Source: Archangium violaceum Cb vi76
GTDB lineage: Bacteria > Myxococcota > Myxococcia > Myxococcales > Myxococcaceae
Direction: 5' to 3'
Length of the DNA stretch: 64,000 bases
Assembly (NCBI RefSeq): GCF_000733295.1
Contig: NZ_JPMI01000046.1
Location: 1-64,000, forward strand
Shown: positions 53,038-61,851 of the stretch, one piece after another
How the letters are laid out: each line of letters starts with the position of its first letter
How positions within the stretch are numbered: position 1 is the stretch's first letter
The notes under the pieces: generated by a model
Seen by the model: only the letters and a program-made list of their open reading frames with translations
What the model was told of the DNA's origin: nothing
Database searches by the model: none
Program-made: the position numbers and the translations under genes

Positions 53038-53991
53038 ATGGCCACCGCCGCCAACCTCGAGGAACACCGCACAGCACTGACCGGCCACTGCTACCGCATG
53101 CTGGGCTCCGCCGCCGAGGCCGATGACGCCGTCCAGGAGACGATGGTGCGCGCCTGGCGCAACCTGGACCGCTTCGAGGAGCGCTCGTCCATGCGCACCT
53201 GGCTGTACCGCATCGCCACCCGCGTGTGCCTCGATGTGCTGGGAGATCGCTCGCGCCGCGTGCGCCCGATGGAGCTCGGCCCCGTCGGCACGCCCGACGA
53301 TACCCTCACCCAGTTGCCGGGTTCCGAGTGGCTCGAGCCCATCCCCGATGCGCTCGCCCTCCCCTCCGACGCGGATCCCTCCGAGCGGGTGGTGCTGCGC
53401 CAGAGCATCCGCCTCGCCTTCGTGGCCGCGCTCCAGCACCTGCCTCCCCGGCAGCGCGCGGTGCTGCTCCTCACCGAGGTCCTCGGCTGGTCCGCCGCCG
53501 AGGTCGCCGAGAGCCTCGAGACCTCGGCCGCCTCGGTCAACAGCGCCCTCCAGCGCGCCCGGGCCACGCTCGCCACCCGGGACCTCTCCCAGGCCCGCGC
53601 GCCGCTGTCCGACGCCCAGTCCACCCTGCTCGACCGGTACGTCGAGGCCTTCGAGCGGTACGACGTGACCGCGCTCACCGGGTTGCTCCACCAGGACGCG
53701 ACCCTCTCGATGCCCCCCTTCTGTCTGTGGCTCCAGGGTCACGAGCCCATCAGCCAGTGGCTGCTGGGGCGGGGCTCGGGCTGCCGGGGCTCCCGGCTGG
53801 TGCCCACCTCGGCCTGCGGCTCGCCCGCCTTCGGGCAGTACCGGCCTCCCGCGGAACCGGGGGGTCCCCACAAGCCGTGGGCCCTCATCGTGCTCGAGCT
53901 GTCGGGGGACCGCATCGCCGCGATGAACTCGTTCCTCGATACCGCGACGTTGTTCCCGCGCTTCGGTCTCCCCCCGGAGCTCGCCCCCTAG
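53038..53991 (+). CDS. ECF sigma factor with C-terminal SnoaL-like domain (SigX5/ECF41-type)
   Basis: The product has 317 aa. Region 2 is [20 protein letters not shown] and [16 protein letters not shown]; region 4 is [19 protein letters not shown] and [20 protein letters not shown]. Residues ~200-317 are a SnoaL-like/NTF2 domain ([31 protein letters not shown]), the fold that regulates ECF41/SigX5-type sigma factors in place of a separate anti-sigma. The gene is followed 79 bases later by a VOC gene, the typical partner of this type. Confidence 0.88.
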   Translation: MATAANLEEHRTALTGHCYRMLGSAAEADDAVQETMVRAWRNLDRFEERSSMRTWLYRIATRVCLDVLGDRSRRVRPMELGPVGTPDDTLTQLPGSEWLEPIPDALALPSDADPSERVVLRQSIRLAFVAALQHLPPRQRAVLLLTEVLGWSAAEVAESLETSAASVNSALQRARATLATRDLSQARAPLSDAQSTLLDRYVEAFERYDVTALTGLLHQDATLSMPPFCLWLQGHEPISQWLLGRGSGCRGSRLVPTSACGSPAFGQYRPPAEPGGPHKPWALIVLELSGDRIAAMNSFLDTATLFPRFGLPPELAP

Positions 53992-54070
53992 CGATTTTTT
54001 TTCGGGAGGACCGATGAGTTTCCACGGGAGGGGCGGTCTATAGAGCAAAACCCCTCAACTGGAGACCCTC

Positions 54071-54487
54071 ATGGCCGCGAGCAACTCCCGGAAACTCTTC
54101 GTCAACCTGCCCGTCAAGGACCTGAAGCGGTCGATCGCCTTCTTCACGAAGCTGGGCTTCTCGTTCAACCCGCAGTTCACGGACGAGAACGCGACCTGCA
54201 TGATCATCAGCGACGAGGCCTTCGTGATGCTCCTCACCGAGAAGCGCTTCAAGGACTTCACCAAGAATCAGCTCTGCGACACCCGCAGCCACACCGAGGG
54301 CCTCTTCGCGCTGTCTTGCAACAGCAAGGCCGAGGTGGACCAGATGGTGAAGACGGCCATCGCCGAGGGCGGGAAGCACGCCATGGACTCGCAGGACCAC
54401 GGCTTCATGTACGGCTGGAGCTTCTACGACCTCGACGGGCACCACTGGGAGGTGATGTGGATGGACCCGGCGGCGCTCACCAAGTGA
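54071..54487 (+). CDS. VOC family protein
   Basis: The product has 138 aa. RKLFVNLPVKDLKRSIAFFT and FMYGWSFYDLDGHHWEVMWM (with His-His-Glu candidate metal ligands) are the two ends of the glyoxalase fold. It is preceded by a good TGGAGACC site and located directly behind the SigX5-like gene, so it is a probable target of that sigma factor. The substrate is unknown. It converges on DctA with one base between the stops. Confidence 0.88.
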   Translation: MAASNSRKLFVNLPVKDLKRSIAFFTKLGFSFNPQFTDENATCMIISDEAFVMLLTEKRFKDFTKNQLCDTRSHTEGLFALSCNSKAEVDQMVKTAIAEGGKHAMDSQDHGFMYGWSFYDLDGHHWEVMWMDPAALTK

Positions 54488-54488
54488 G

Positions 54489-55820
54489 CTACTCGGCCGC
54501 GGCGCTCCCCGGCGCGGCCTTGGGCTCCGGAAGGGGAGGCGCGTGCAGGACCTCTTCGAAGGTCTCGCGGTCCAGCCCCCCTTCCCAGTTGGACACCACG
54601 ACGGTGGCCACGGCGTTGCCGATGAAGTTGGTCAACGCGCGGCACTCGGACATGAAGCGATCGATGCCGAGGATGAGCGCCATGCCGGCGATGGGCACCG
54701 AGGGCACCACCGACAGGGTCGCCGCCAGGGTGATGAAGCCCGCGCCCGTCACGCCCGCCGCCCCCTTGGAGCTCACCATGGCCACCAGCAGCAGCAGCAC
54801 CTGCTGGCTGATGCTCAATTCGGTGTTGGTCGCCTGGGCGATGAAGAGCGCCGCCAGCGTCATGTAGATGTTGGTGCCATCGAGGTTGAAGGAGTAGCCG
54901 GTGGGCACCACCAGGCCGACGATCTGCTTGGGACAGCCCGCCCGCTCCATCTTCTCCAGCAGGCTGGGCAGCGCGGCCTCGGACGAGCTGGTGCCGAGCA
55001 CGAGCAGCAATTCCGCCTTGAGGTAGCGGATGAGCCGCAGGATGGAGAAGCCGTTGTAGCGGGCCACCAGCCCCAGCACCACGAGCACGAAGACGGCCGA
55101 CGTCAGGTAGAAGGTGAGCACGAGCGCCGCCAGGTTCACCACCGAGCCGATGCCGTACTTGCCGATGGTGAAGGCGAAGGCGCCAAAGGCCCCGATGGGC
55201 GCGGCCTTCATGAGGATGCTCACCAGCCGGAAGAAGGCGTGGCTCAGCGACTCGAGCAGTTGCAGCGTGGGCCGGGCCTTCTCGCCGATCATCGCCAGGG
55301 CGATGCCGAACAGCACCGCGACGAACAGCACCTGGAGGATGTCTCCCTCGGAGAAGGCGCTCACCACCGTGTGGGGGATGATGTTGAGCAGGAACTTCAC
55401 CAGCGACTGCTCATGCGCCTTGTCCGCGTAGGCGCTCACCTCGCTCGCGGAGGTGAGGGTGCTCGGGTCGATGTTCATCCCCTGCCCCGGCCTCACCACG
55501 TTGGCGATGAGCATGCCCACCACCAGGGCCAGTGACGAGAAGGTGAGGAAGTAGGCGAAGGCCTTCGCGGCCACCCGGCCCACCTTGTTCAGGTCCGTGG
55601 ACCCCGCGATGCCCGTCACCACCGTGAGGAAGATGACGGGGGCGATCACCATCTTCACCAGCTTGATGAAGCCATCCCCCAGGGGCTTCAGCGACGCGCC
55701 GAAGTCCGGGAAGAAGTGGCCGAGCAGCGCGCCCAGGGCGATCGCCACGAGCACCTGCACGTAGAGGTGGCGATGGAGTCCGCGAGGGGCGGGCGCGGCC
55801 TGGAGGTCCTGGACGGCCAT
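54489..55820 (-). CDS. dctA: C4-dicarboxylate/amino acid:cation symporter DctA
   Basis: The product has 443 aa with the SDF (DAACS) topology of eight transmembrane helices. [20 protein letters not shown] (serine-rich re-entrant loop) and the later [20 protein letters not shown] (substrate- and sodium-binding motif) are diagnostic. It takes up succinate, fumarate, malate or aspartate with cations across the inner membrane. DctA was chosen over GltP because the C-terminal motifs are closer to it, but a glutamate/aspartate carrier is not excluded. Confidence 0.88.
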   Translation of the reverse strand: MAVQDLQAAPAPRGLHRHLYVQVLVAIALGALLGHFFPDFGASLKPLGDGFIKLVKMVIAPVIFLTVVTGIAGSTDLNKVGRVAAKAFAYFLTFSSLALVVGMLIANVVRPGQGMNIDPSTLTSASEVSAYADKAHEQSLVKFLLNIIPHTVVSAFSEGDILQVLFVAVLFGIALAMIGEKARPTLQLLESLSHAFFRLVSILMKAAPIGAFGAFAFTIGKYGIGSVVNLAALVLTFYLTSAVFVLVVLGLVARYNGFSILRLIRYLKAELLLVLGTSSSEAALPSLLEKMERAGCPKQIVGLVVPTGYSFNLDGTNIYMTLAALFIAQATNTELSISQQVLLLLVAMVSSKGAAGVTGAGFITLAATLSVVPSVPIAGMALILGIDRFMSECRALTNFIGNAVATVVVSNWEGGLDRETFEEVLHAPPLPEPKAAPGSAAAE

Positions 55821-55908
55821 GAAGGGCGTTTCCTTGGGAAATGGGGCGCTGGAGCGTATCTCGCTTCGGGGATTGAACCACCCGGCGCGGGGTGACGCGG
55901 GGCGTCAG

Positions 55909-55946
55909 TCCCTCACCCCGCCCCTCTCCCAGAGGGAGAGGGAGGG
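55909..55946. repeat. Interspersed hairpin repeat, copy 2
   Basis: CCCTCTCCC / GGGAGAGGG with AGA loop at 55922-55942, behind CCCTCACCCCG, same module as at 52905. It lies between the DctA start (55820) and the MscS stop (55963), in the spacer between two minus-strand genes, so it may act as terminator of the MscS transcript. Confidence 0.75.
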
Positions 55947-55962
55947 AAGGAGCGCTCAGTCG

Positions 55963-57594
55963 CTACGCGCGAGGCGTGGCGGGAGGAGGCGGTTGTGCCT
56001 GCTCGCTCGCTGGGGTGGGAGCGGGCTGCGCGGCCGCCGAACGGGACTCGGTGCGCGTGGTGGGCAGCCACTCGGGCCGCGCGCGCAGGTACACCATCAG
56101 CTTCTCGCGCACCAGCGCTCGCAGGTCGAAGAGGTTCGACGGGTGGGCGCTCACCAGCGCGCGCACCTGCATCGTCCGGTCCAGCACCTCCAGTACCACC
56201 ACCGTGGCCACCTTCCCGTCCCACAGCGCCTTGCCCTCGTTCTCCAGGATGCGCCGCAGCTCCTCCCGCAGCGCGTCCAGGTCCACGGTGAAGTCCACCA
56301 GCAGCAACACCGGGCCCAGCATGGTCTGCCCGCCCTTGCTCCAGTTCTGGAAGGGCTTGTCGAGGAAGTGCGGAATGGGGATGACCAGCCGCCGCTCGTC
56401 CCACACCTTCACCACCACGTACGTGAGGGTGATCTCCTCCACCGTTCCCCACTCGTTCTCCACGATGACGGTGTCCCCGATGCGGATGGGCTGGGTGATG
56501 GACAGCTGGATGCCGGCCAGCAACGAGGAGATGGACTTCTGCGCCGCCAGACCGATGACGAGGCCCGCGATACCGGCCGAGGCCAGCAGCGACACGCCCA
56601 CGTTGCGCACCGTCTCGAACTGCATGAGCAGCAGCGCCGCCGCGATGAGGTAGGTGGCCGCCTCGAACACCGAGCGCAGCACCGCCAGCTGGGTGTGCAG
56701 CCCGCGCGCGCGCGCGGCGTCCTTGCCCTCCTTCGACACCGACTGCTGGACGAACTGCGCCGTCACCCGGAGGACGCGCAGGACGAACCACGCCACCGAC
56801 ACGATGAGCAGCGAGGTGAACAGGTGCGTCGCCAGGAACCGGGACGTGGGCGGCAACAGCAGCAGCGTCGCCCCGAGCGCCCCGAGCAGCGCGAAGTACA
56901 GCAACCGCATCGGCCCCTTGCACGCGGGCACCAGCGCGTCATCCCAGCCATTGCTCGTCCACTTCGCCAGCTGCCCCAGCACCCCCAGCGACAGCTTCTC
57001 CAGCACCACGCACAGCACCCCCGCCCCCACCAGCGTCAGCACCGCGCCCAGCCACTGCCACAGCTCCAGCCCCAGCACCGGCTTGTCGAAGAACCACGGC
57101 GGCAGCACCTCTCCCAGCGTGGATGGGCCGTACTCCTCGTACAGCGGATCAATCGCCCGCACCGTCGCCTCGCCGAACACCCACACCCGCCCACCCGCGG
57201 CGGGGACGCTGGCCAGGCGGATGGGGTAGGAGGCCTCGCCCACCGTGAGGACGCCAATCTGGTCGTAGCGCGCGCCCTCCGAGTTCCCCTGGGGCTCCTT
57301 GCTCAGGCTGGCCAGGGCGGTGGGCAGCTTGTGGTCCAGGACGAACTTGAGCCGCCGGGCCAGCACGGGGCCCCGGGCCTTCTGCTCGGCGGGGGGAATG
57401 AAGTCCAGGTCCAGGTAGTGCGCGGCCAGCGCGTAGTCCCCCCGGTGCACGGCGGCGGAGAACCCCTGGGCCGCGGCGTAGGGCGTCTGCCGGTCCAGCA
57501 CCGGGGGCTCCCCGAGGCCCGCGTTGAGGGCCCAGGCCCTCGGCAGCAGGAGGACGGACAGCAGCAGACACAGTCCAGTCAGAGCGCGACGCAT
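55963..57594 (-). CDS. MscS-family mechanosensitive channel with long N-terminal extension
   Basis: The product has 543 aa, signal MRRALTGLCLLLSVLLLP. Residues ~30-160 form an extracytoplasmic domain (APAAQGFSAAVHRGDYALAA-like, YYDQIGVLTVGEASYPI-like segments). Several membrane helices follow. The pore region and Gly/Ala-rich TM3 read LLASAGIAGLVIGLAAQKSI, and the beta domain has IGDTVIVENEWGTVEEITLT. It should gate under membrane tension and release solutes on hypo-osmotic shock. The C-terminal tail is Pro/Ala-rich. It is divergent from the response regulator gene. Confidence 0.9.
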   Translation of the reverse strand: MRRALTGLCLLLSVLLLPRAWALNAGLGEPPVLDRQTPYAAAQGFSAAVHRGDYALAAHYLDLDFIPPAEQKARGPVLARRLKFVLDHKLPTALASLSKEPQGNSEGARYDQIGVLTVGEASYPIRLASVPAAGGRVWVFGEATVRAIDPLYEEYGPSTLGEVLPPWFFDKPVLGLELWQWLGAVLTLVGAGVLCVVLEKLSLGVLGQLAKWTSNGWDDALVPACKGPMRLLYFALLGALGATLLLLPPTSRFLATHLFTSLLIVSVAWFVLRVLRVTAQFVQQSVSKEGKDAARARGLHTQLAVLRSVFEAATYLIAAALLLMQFETVRNVGVSLLASAGIAGLVIGLAAQKSISSLLAGIQLSITQPIRIGDTVIVENEWGTVEEITLTYVVVKVWDERRLVIPIPHFLDKPFQNWSKGGQTMLGPVLLLVDFTVDLDALREELRRILENEGKALWDGKVATVVVLEVLDRTMQVRALVSAHPSNLFDLRALVREKLMVYLRARPEWLPTTRTESRSAAAQPAPTPASEQAQPPPPATPRA

Positions 57595-57763
57595 GGTGGC
57601 CTTAGTGCCCACACCCGCCCCTCCCGGCAACACCAATGTGCCGTTGACCGCTTGTCCTCCAAGGAAGCTGACGACTCGTGCTTCCGTGGATTCCACCCCC
57701 ACGAGAAAGCCTTGGAGCCATCGGAGGCCTGGGCTAGAAAAGGCCGCCCAGGAAGAGGTTGCC

Positions 57764-58147
57764 GTGCAAGAGAAGCGAAAGATCCTCCTCATCGACGACA
57801 GCGAGATCACCCTCGCCATGGAGAAGGCCGTGCTGGAAGCGCGCGGCTACGAGGTCATCGCCACGTCGACATTGATGGAGTTCGAGAAGACCCTGCAGGC
57901 GTGGAAGCCGGACCTCATCCTCACGGACATCCACATGCCCGAGGCCAAGGGCACGGACATCTGCCGGACGCTGAAGAACGAGTACGGCACCCAGGACATC
58001 CCCATCATCCTCTTCTCCAGCCTCCCGGATGACGAGCTGAGCAAGCTGGCCGAGCAGGTCGGCGCCGACGGCAGCCTGTCCAAGGTGAACGGACTGGAGA
58101 AGATGGGTGAGAAGATCGACGAGCTGGTGCAGAGCATCATCTGGTGA
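57764..58147 (+). CDS. Single-domain response regulator (CheY-like)
   Basis: The product has 127 aa from GTG 57764, behind GGAAGAGG. KILLIDDSEITLAMEK has the acidic pair, LILTDIHMPEAKG the phospho-acceptor Asp (~residue 52), and LSKVNG the conserved Lys. No output domain is present, so it signals by protein contact. The start codon of the multiheme cytochrome gene lies one base behind its stop. Confidence 0.9.
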   Translation: MQEKRKILLIDDSEITLAMEKAVLEARGYEVIATSTLMEFEKTLQAWKPDLILTDIHMPEAKGTDICRTLKNEYGTQDIPIILFSSLPDDELSKLAEQVGADGSLSKVNGLEKMGEKIDELVQSIIW

Positions 58148-58148
58148 A

Positions 58149-59699
58149 GTGGTGAGGCGGCTCGTCACCGGACTGGCCCTGCTGGCGGCGCTCTCGGGGT
58201 GCTCGCGCAAGGAGTCCCGGCCCGCCGAGCCAGCCGCCACCCCTGCGGGAAACACCACCGCCCGGGCGGATGCGCCGGGAGCCATCCTCTTCGTGTCCGC
58301 GGACGTGCGCGGCTACCTGGGCCCCTGCGGCTGCAGCGAGAACATGCGCGGAAGCATCGCGCGCGCGGCGGCGCAGGTGAAGGAGGCGCGCAAGGGCGCC
58401 CTGCCCGTCCTCTACGTGGATGGCGGTGACAGCCTCTTCGGCGAGCCGGAGCTGAAGCCGGAGCAGGTGCCGCAGGAGGAGCGCAAGGCGCGGGCGCTCG
58501 CCGAGGCCATGAAGGACATGGGCCTCGTGGTGCGCGCGACGGGCGAGCTGGACGACGCGCGCGGCGCCGCCTTCCGCCAGGGACTGGGACTTCCCGAGCT
58601 GGCACCCGGTGGAGAGAAGGTGCTGGCCGCCGGAGCGCGCAAGGTGGGCGTGGTGAGCGCCGCGGACGGGGCCGGGCTGAAGCAGGCCGCGGCGAAGGCC
58701 CGTGCCGGGGGAGCTCAGTTCGTGCTGGGCCTCTTCCATGGCACCGTGCAGCAGGCGCAGCAGGCCGCGGCCACGCCGGAGCTGGGAGTGGACCTGGTGG
58801 TGGCCACGCACACCGCCTCCGAGTTCGACGGCGAGGAGAACAAGCCAGCGCGTGACGTGCCCGTCGTCGCCCTGCAGAGCAAGGGCCGCTCGCTGCTGCG
58901 CGTGGACCTGGCCTACGGCGCGAAGCCGGGCGCCTTCGCCCTCCAGAAGACGGCGGCGGACACCGAGCGCGAGGCCGCCTCCATCGAGCGTCGCCTGGCG
59001 CTGATGGACAAGGAGATCAACCTCCCCGGTATCCTCCCGGAGCGCAAGCAACTGCTGCAGCAGAAGGTCGAGGAGCTGGTGGCGCGCCGGCAGGCCCTGC
59101 TCACCGCGCCGGTGGCCGCGGCCGGCGAGGGCGACAGCTTCTCGGTGCGCTTCGTCCCCCTGGAGTCCACCCTCCCCTCGGACCCCGAGGCCCTGAAGGT
59201 GGTGACCGCCTACGACGCGGACGTGGGGAAGATGAACCTGGAGTGGGCCAGGGCCCACGGCCAGGACTGCCCGGCCCCGGAGAAGGGCCAGGCCGCCTTC
59301 GTGGGCAACGCCTCCTGCGCCGAGTGCCACGAGGAGTCCTTCCCGGTGTGGGAGGCCTCCAAGCACCACCACGCCTGGAAGACGCTGGAGGACGCGGGCA
59401 AGCAGTTCCACCTCAACTGCACCGGCTGCCACGTCACCGGCTGGGAGAAGCCCGGCGGGGTGTGCCGCCTGGACAAGGTGGCCGGCCGCGAGAACGTGGG
59501 CTGCGAGAGCTGCCACGGCCCGGGCTCGCTCCACGCCGAGGACCCGTCCAGCACCAACATCATCGCCAAACCCGGTCAGGACGTGTGCGTCACCTGCCAC
59601 AACCGGGAGAACTCGCCCCACTTCGACTTCGCCACCTACGTGCCGAAGATCCTCGGTCCCGGCCACGGCCAGCCACCGGCAGTGAAACCGAAGCCCTGA
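58149..59699 (+). CDS. Tetraheme cytochrome c lipoprotein with phosphoesterase-like N-terminal domain
   Basis: The product has 516 aa (515 from the next GTG, 58152). The signal ends in lipobox LSGC. Residues ~45-330 carry ILFVSADVRGYLGPCGCSEN, LYVDGGDSLFG and LGLFHGT, resembling the UshA/5'-nucleotidase metallophosphoesterase fold but without a convincing full metal site. The C-terminal ~130 residues have four CxxCH motifs: CAECH, CTGCH, CESCH, CVTCH. It is a lipid-anchored electron carrier in the periplasm. The close distance to the response regulator indicates one operon. A hairpin terminator overlaps the stop. Confidence 0.85.
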   Translation: MVRRLVTGLALLAALSGCSRKESRPAEPAATPAGNTTARADAPGAILFVSADVRGYLGPCGCSENMRGSIARAAAQVKEARKGALPVLYVDGGDSLFGEPELKPEQVPQEERKARALAEAMKDMGLVVRATGELDDARGAAFRQGLGLPELAPGGEKVLAAGARKVGVVSAADGAGLKQAAAKARAGGAQFVLGLFHGTVQQAQQAAATPELGVDLVVATHTASEFDGEENKPARDVPVVALQSKGRSLLRVDLAYGAKPGAFALQKTAADTEREAASIERRLALMDKEINLPGILPERKQLLQQKVEELVARRQALLTAPVAAAGEGDSFSVRFVPLESTLPSDPEALKVVTAYDADVGKMNLEWARAHGQDCPAPEKGQAAFVGNASCAECHEESFPVWEASKHHHAWKTLEDAGKQFHLNCTGCHVTGWEKPGGVCRLDKVAGRENVGCESCHGPGSLHAEDPSSTNIIAKPGQDVCVTCHNRENSPHFDFATYVPKILGPGHGQPPAVKPKP

Positions 59700-59722
59700 A
59701 ACACATCCAGGCGGTGTGTTTC
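59698..59722 (+). terminator. Terminator hairpin overlapping the cytochrome stop codon
   Basis: GAAACACA pairs perfectly with TGTGTTTC (8 bp, 9-base loop), followed by TTCCCGTT. The 5' arm begins inside the TGA stop of the cytochrome gene. Confidence 0.65.
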
Positions 59723-59847
59723 TTCCCGTTGGCACCATCCAAGGGGAAGATGGCCCGCCCGGATGCTTGTTTGAGTGAAGCGAAAAGCATCGAACACTCG
59801 AGCCACCCATCAACCCGGCCCCTCCAGCAGCCGGCTCCCAGGTGACC

Positions 59848-61842
59848 ATGCAGTCCTTCAGCCTGATCTTCCTGGTCCTGACGTCCGTCCCGCCCGCCAA
59901 GGAGGCGGTGCCCATGCCTCCGCCGCCGCCCGGGATGCGGATGCTCAACGCGCAGGACAAGCAGTCGCGGGTGGGGGCCGCCATCACCAGGGCCCAGGAG
60001 CCCGGGGCGGAAGTCCCGGTCCAGTCCGCCGAGGAGGTGCTGGAGGACCTGCGCAACGAGGGCACCGAGGCCGCCGACGGCGACGACGAGCCCACGGAGG
60101 AGTCCACCGAGCTCGAGGAGATGCGGGCGCTGGAGGGCGCCACGCTGGACCCCGGGGCCCGGCCCAACGCCGAGGTGCTCCAGTCGCTGCGCCGGCTGGG
60201 CCTGGCCAACCCGCTGCGCCACCGCATGCTGGACGCGCTGGAGGAGCCCACCTTCCGCGAGGACGAGGAGCTGGACGAGCTGCCCCTCATCACCGACCTG
60301 TCCAACTTCGACGTGTCGGTGGTGCAGCCCAAGTACGACATCCCGGTGGAGATGCAGCCGCTGGTGGCCCAGTACATCCAGTTCTTCCAGGGCCCGGGCC
60401 GCAAGTGGTTCCGCAAGTGGGTCAGCCGCTCCACGCGCTACCTGCCGGTGATGCAGCCCATCCTCGAGGCCCAGGGACTGCCGCGCGACACGGTGTACCT
60501 GGCGATGATCGAGAGCGGCTTCTCCCCCACCGCCTATTCGTGGGCGCACGCCTCCGGGCCCTGGCAGTTCATCTCCAGCACCGGCCGCCAGTACGGCCTG
60601 CACCAGGACTTCTGGGTGGATGAGCGCAGGGATCCCATCAAGGCCACCTACGCGGCCGCGCGCTACCTGAAGGACCTCTACAAGGAGCTGGGCCACTGGT
60701 ACCTGGCGTGGGCCGGCTACAACACGGGCAGCGGCCGGGTGCGCCGGCTGGTGGAGCGCCACGGCACGGATGACTTCTGGGTCATCTCCGCCGAGAAGGG
60801 GCTGGCCACGGAGACGAAGCACTACGTGCCCAAGCTCATCGCCGCCGCGCTCATCGCCAAGCACCCCGCGGCCTTCGGCTTCTCCGAGGACGAGTTCGTC
60901 TACGAGCAGGCGCTCAGCTTCGACGAGGTGAAGCTCACCGACGCCACGGATCTGGACGTCATCGCCCGGTCGGCGGGCGTGTCCGTGGTGGACATCCAGG
61001 AGCTCAACCCCGAGCTGCGGCGCTGGTGCACCCCGCCGGCGAGCGTGAAGAATCCCTACGTGCTGCGCCTGCCGCACGGCACGGCCCCGCGCTTCGCGGA
61101 GAACTTCCCCCGCATCGCGCCCAAGGATCGGCTCACCTTCCGCATCCACAAGGTGAAGCGCGGCGACACGCTGTCGCAGATCGCCCTCACCTACGGCACG
61201 GCGGCCGAGGCCATCCTGCAGATGAACCAGCTCAAGAGCGTGAAGACGCTCCGGCTGAACGCGGAGCTGGTGATTCCGGTGCCGGCCAGGCGTGGCGGGG
61301 GCAAGACGGACGGGGACAGCGCGCTGGCGCGCAAGGTGGCGCAGGCACGGCGCAGCGGCGTGACGGTGCTGCGCCCCGAGGACGAGGTGCCCGCCGGGAC
61401 GCCGCGCGGCCCCGTGGCCACCGGCCCCATCAAGACGGAGACCATCAACGGCCGCAAGCGCATCACCTACGGCGTGCAGTCGGGAGACAGCCTGTGGGCC
61501 ATCGCCCAGCGCTTCCAGGTGAACGTGGACGACGTGCGCAAGTGGAACAACCTCTCGGTGCGCGCCAGCAAGAGGGCCCTGAAGGTGGGCTCGGTGCTGT
61601 ACGTGTGGCCGGACAGCGCGCCCAAGCAGGTGGTGGAGCGCGCCGGCACCGTCATCGCCCAGCGCGCCCCGGCCGCCAACGCGGGCCGCCCCGGCACCGT
61701 GCACGAGCTGGCCGCCGGTGAGTCCATCTGGAGCGTCGCCCAGCGCTACGGCGTGACGGTGGAGGACATCAAGCGCTGGAACAACATCAAGGACACCACG
61801 CGCCTGCCCACCGGTCTGCGGCTCGTGGTGAAGGCCCCGTAG
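59848..61842 (+). CDS. MltD-like lytic transglycosylase with LysM repeats
   Basis: The product has 664 aa (ATG 59848; a GTG at 59842 is also in frame). Residues 1-130 are an acidic, Pro-rich region behind a weak signal. The SLT domain (~190-330) contains MIESGFSPTAYSWAHASGPW with catalytic Glu222 and AWAGYNTGSGRV. Behind it are three LysM repeats: VKRGDTLSQIALTYG, VQSGDSLWAIAQRFQ and LAAGESIWSVAQRYG, each with a WNN- or MNQ-type end. It cleaves glycan strands of the wall to 1,6-anhydro ends, acting in the periplasm on the outer side. A near relative of MltD. Confidence 0.9.
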   Translation: MQSFSLIFLVLTSVPPAKEAVPMPPPPPGMRMLNAQDKQSRVGAAITRAQEPGAEVPVQSAEEVLEDLRNEGTEAADGDDEPTEESTELEEMRALEGATLDPGARPNAEVLQSLRRLGLANPLRHRMLDALEEPTFREDEELDELPLITDLSNFDVSVVQPKYDIPVEMQPLVAQYIQFFQGPGRKWFRKWVSRSTRYLPVMQPILEAQGLPRDTVYLAMIESGFSPTAYSWAHASGPWQFISSTGRQYGLHQDFWVDERRDPIKATYAAARYLKDLYKELGHWYLAWAGYNTGSGRVRRLVERHGTDDFWVISAEKGLATETKHYVPKLIAAALIAKHPAAFGFSEDEFVYEQALSFDEVKLTDATDLDVIARSAGVSVVDIQELNPELRRWCTPPASVKNPYVLRLPHGTAPRFAENFPRIAPKDRLTFRIHKVKRGDTLSQIALTYGTAAEAILQMNQLKSVKTLRLNAELVIPVPARRGGGKTDGDSALARKVAQARRSGVTVLRPEDEVPAGTPRGPVATGPIKTETINGRKRITYGVQSGDSLWAIAQRFQVNVDDVRKWNNLSVRASKRALKVGSVLYVWPDSAPKQVVERAGTVIAQRAPAANAGRPGTVHELAAGESIWSVAQRYGVTVEDIKRWNNIKDTTRLPTGLRLVVKAP

Positions 61843-61851
61843 GGAGGCGTC

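Noticed and set aside
53992-54010. T-run as factor-independent terminator of the SigX5-like gene
   Set aside because: Eight T follow the stop, but no stable stem precedes them; it was not annotated.
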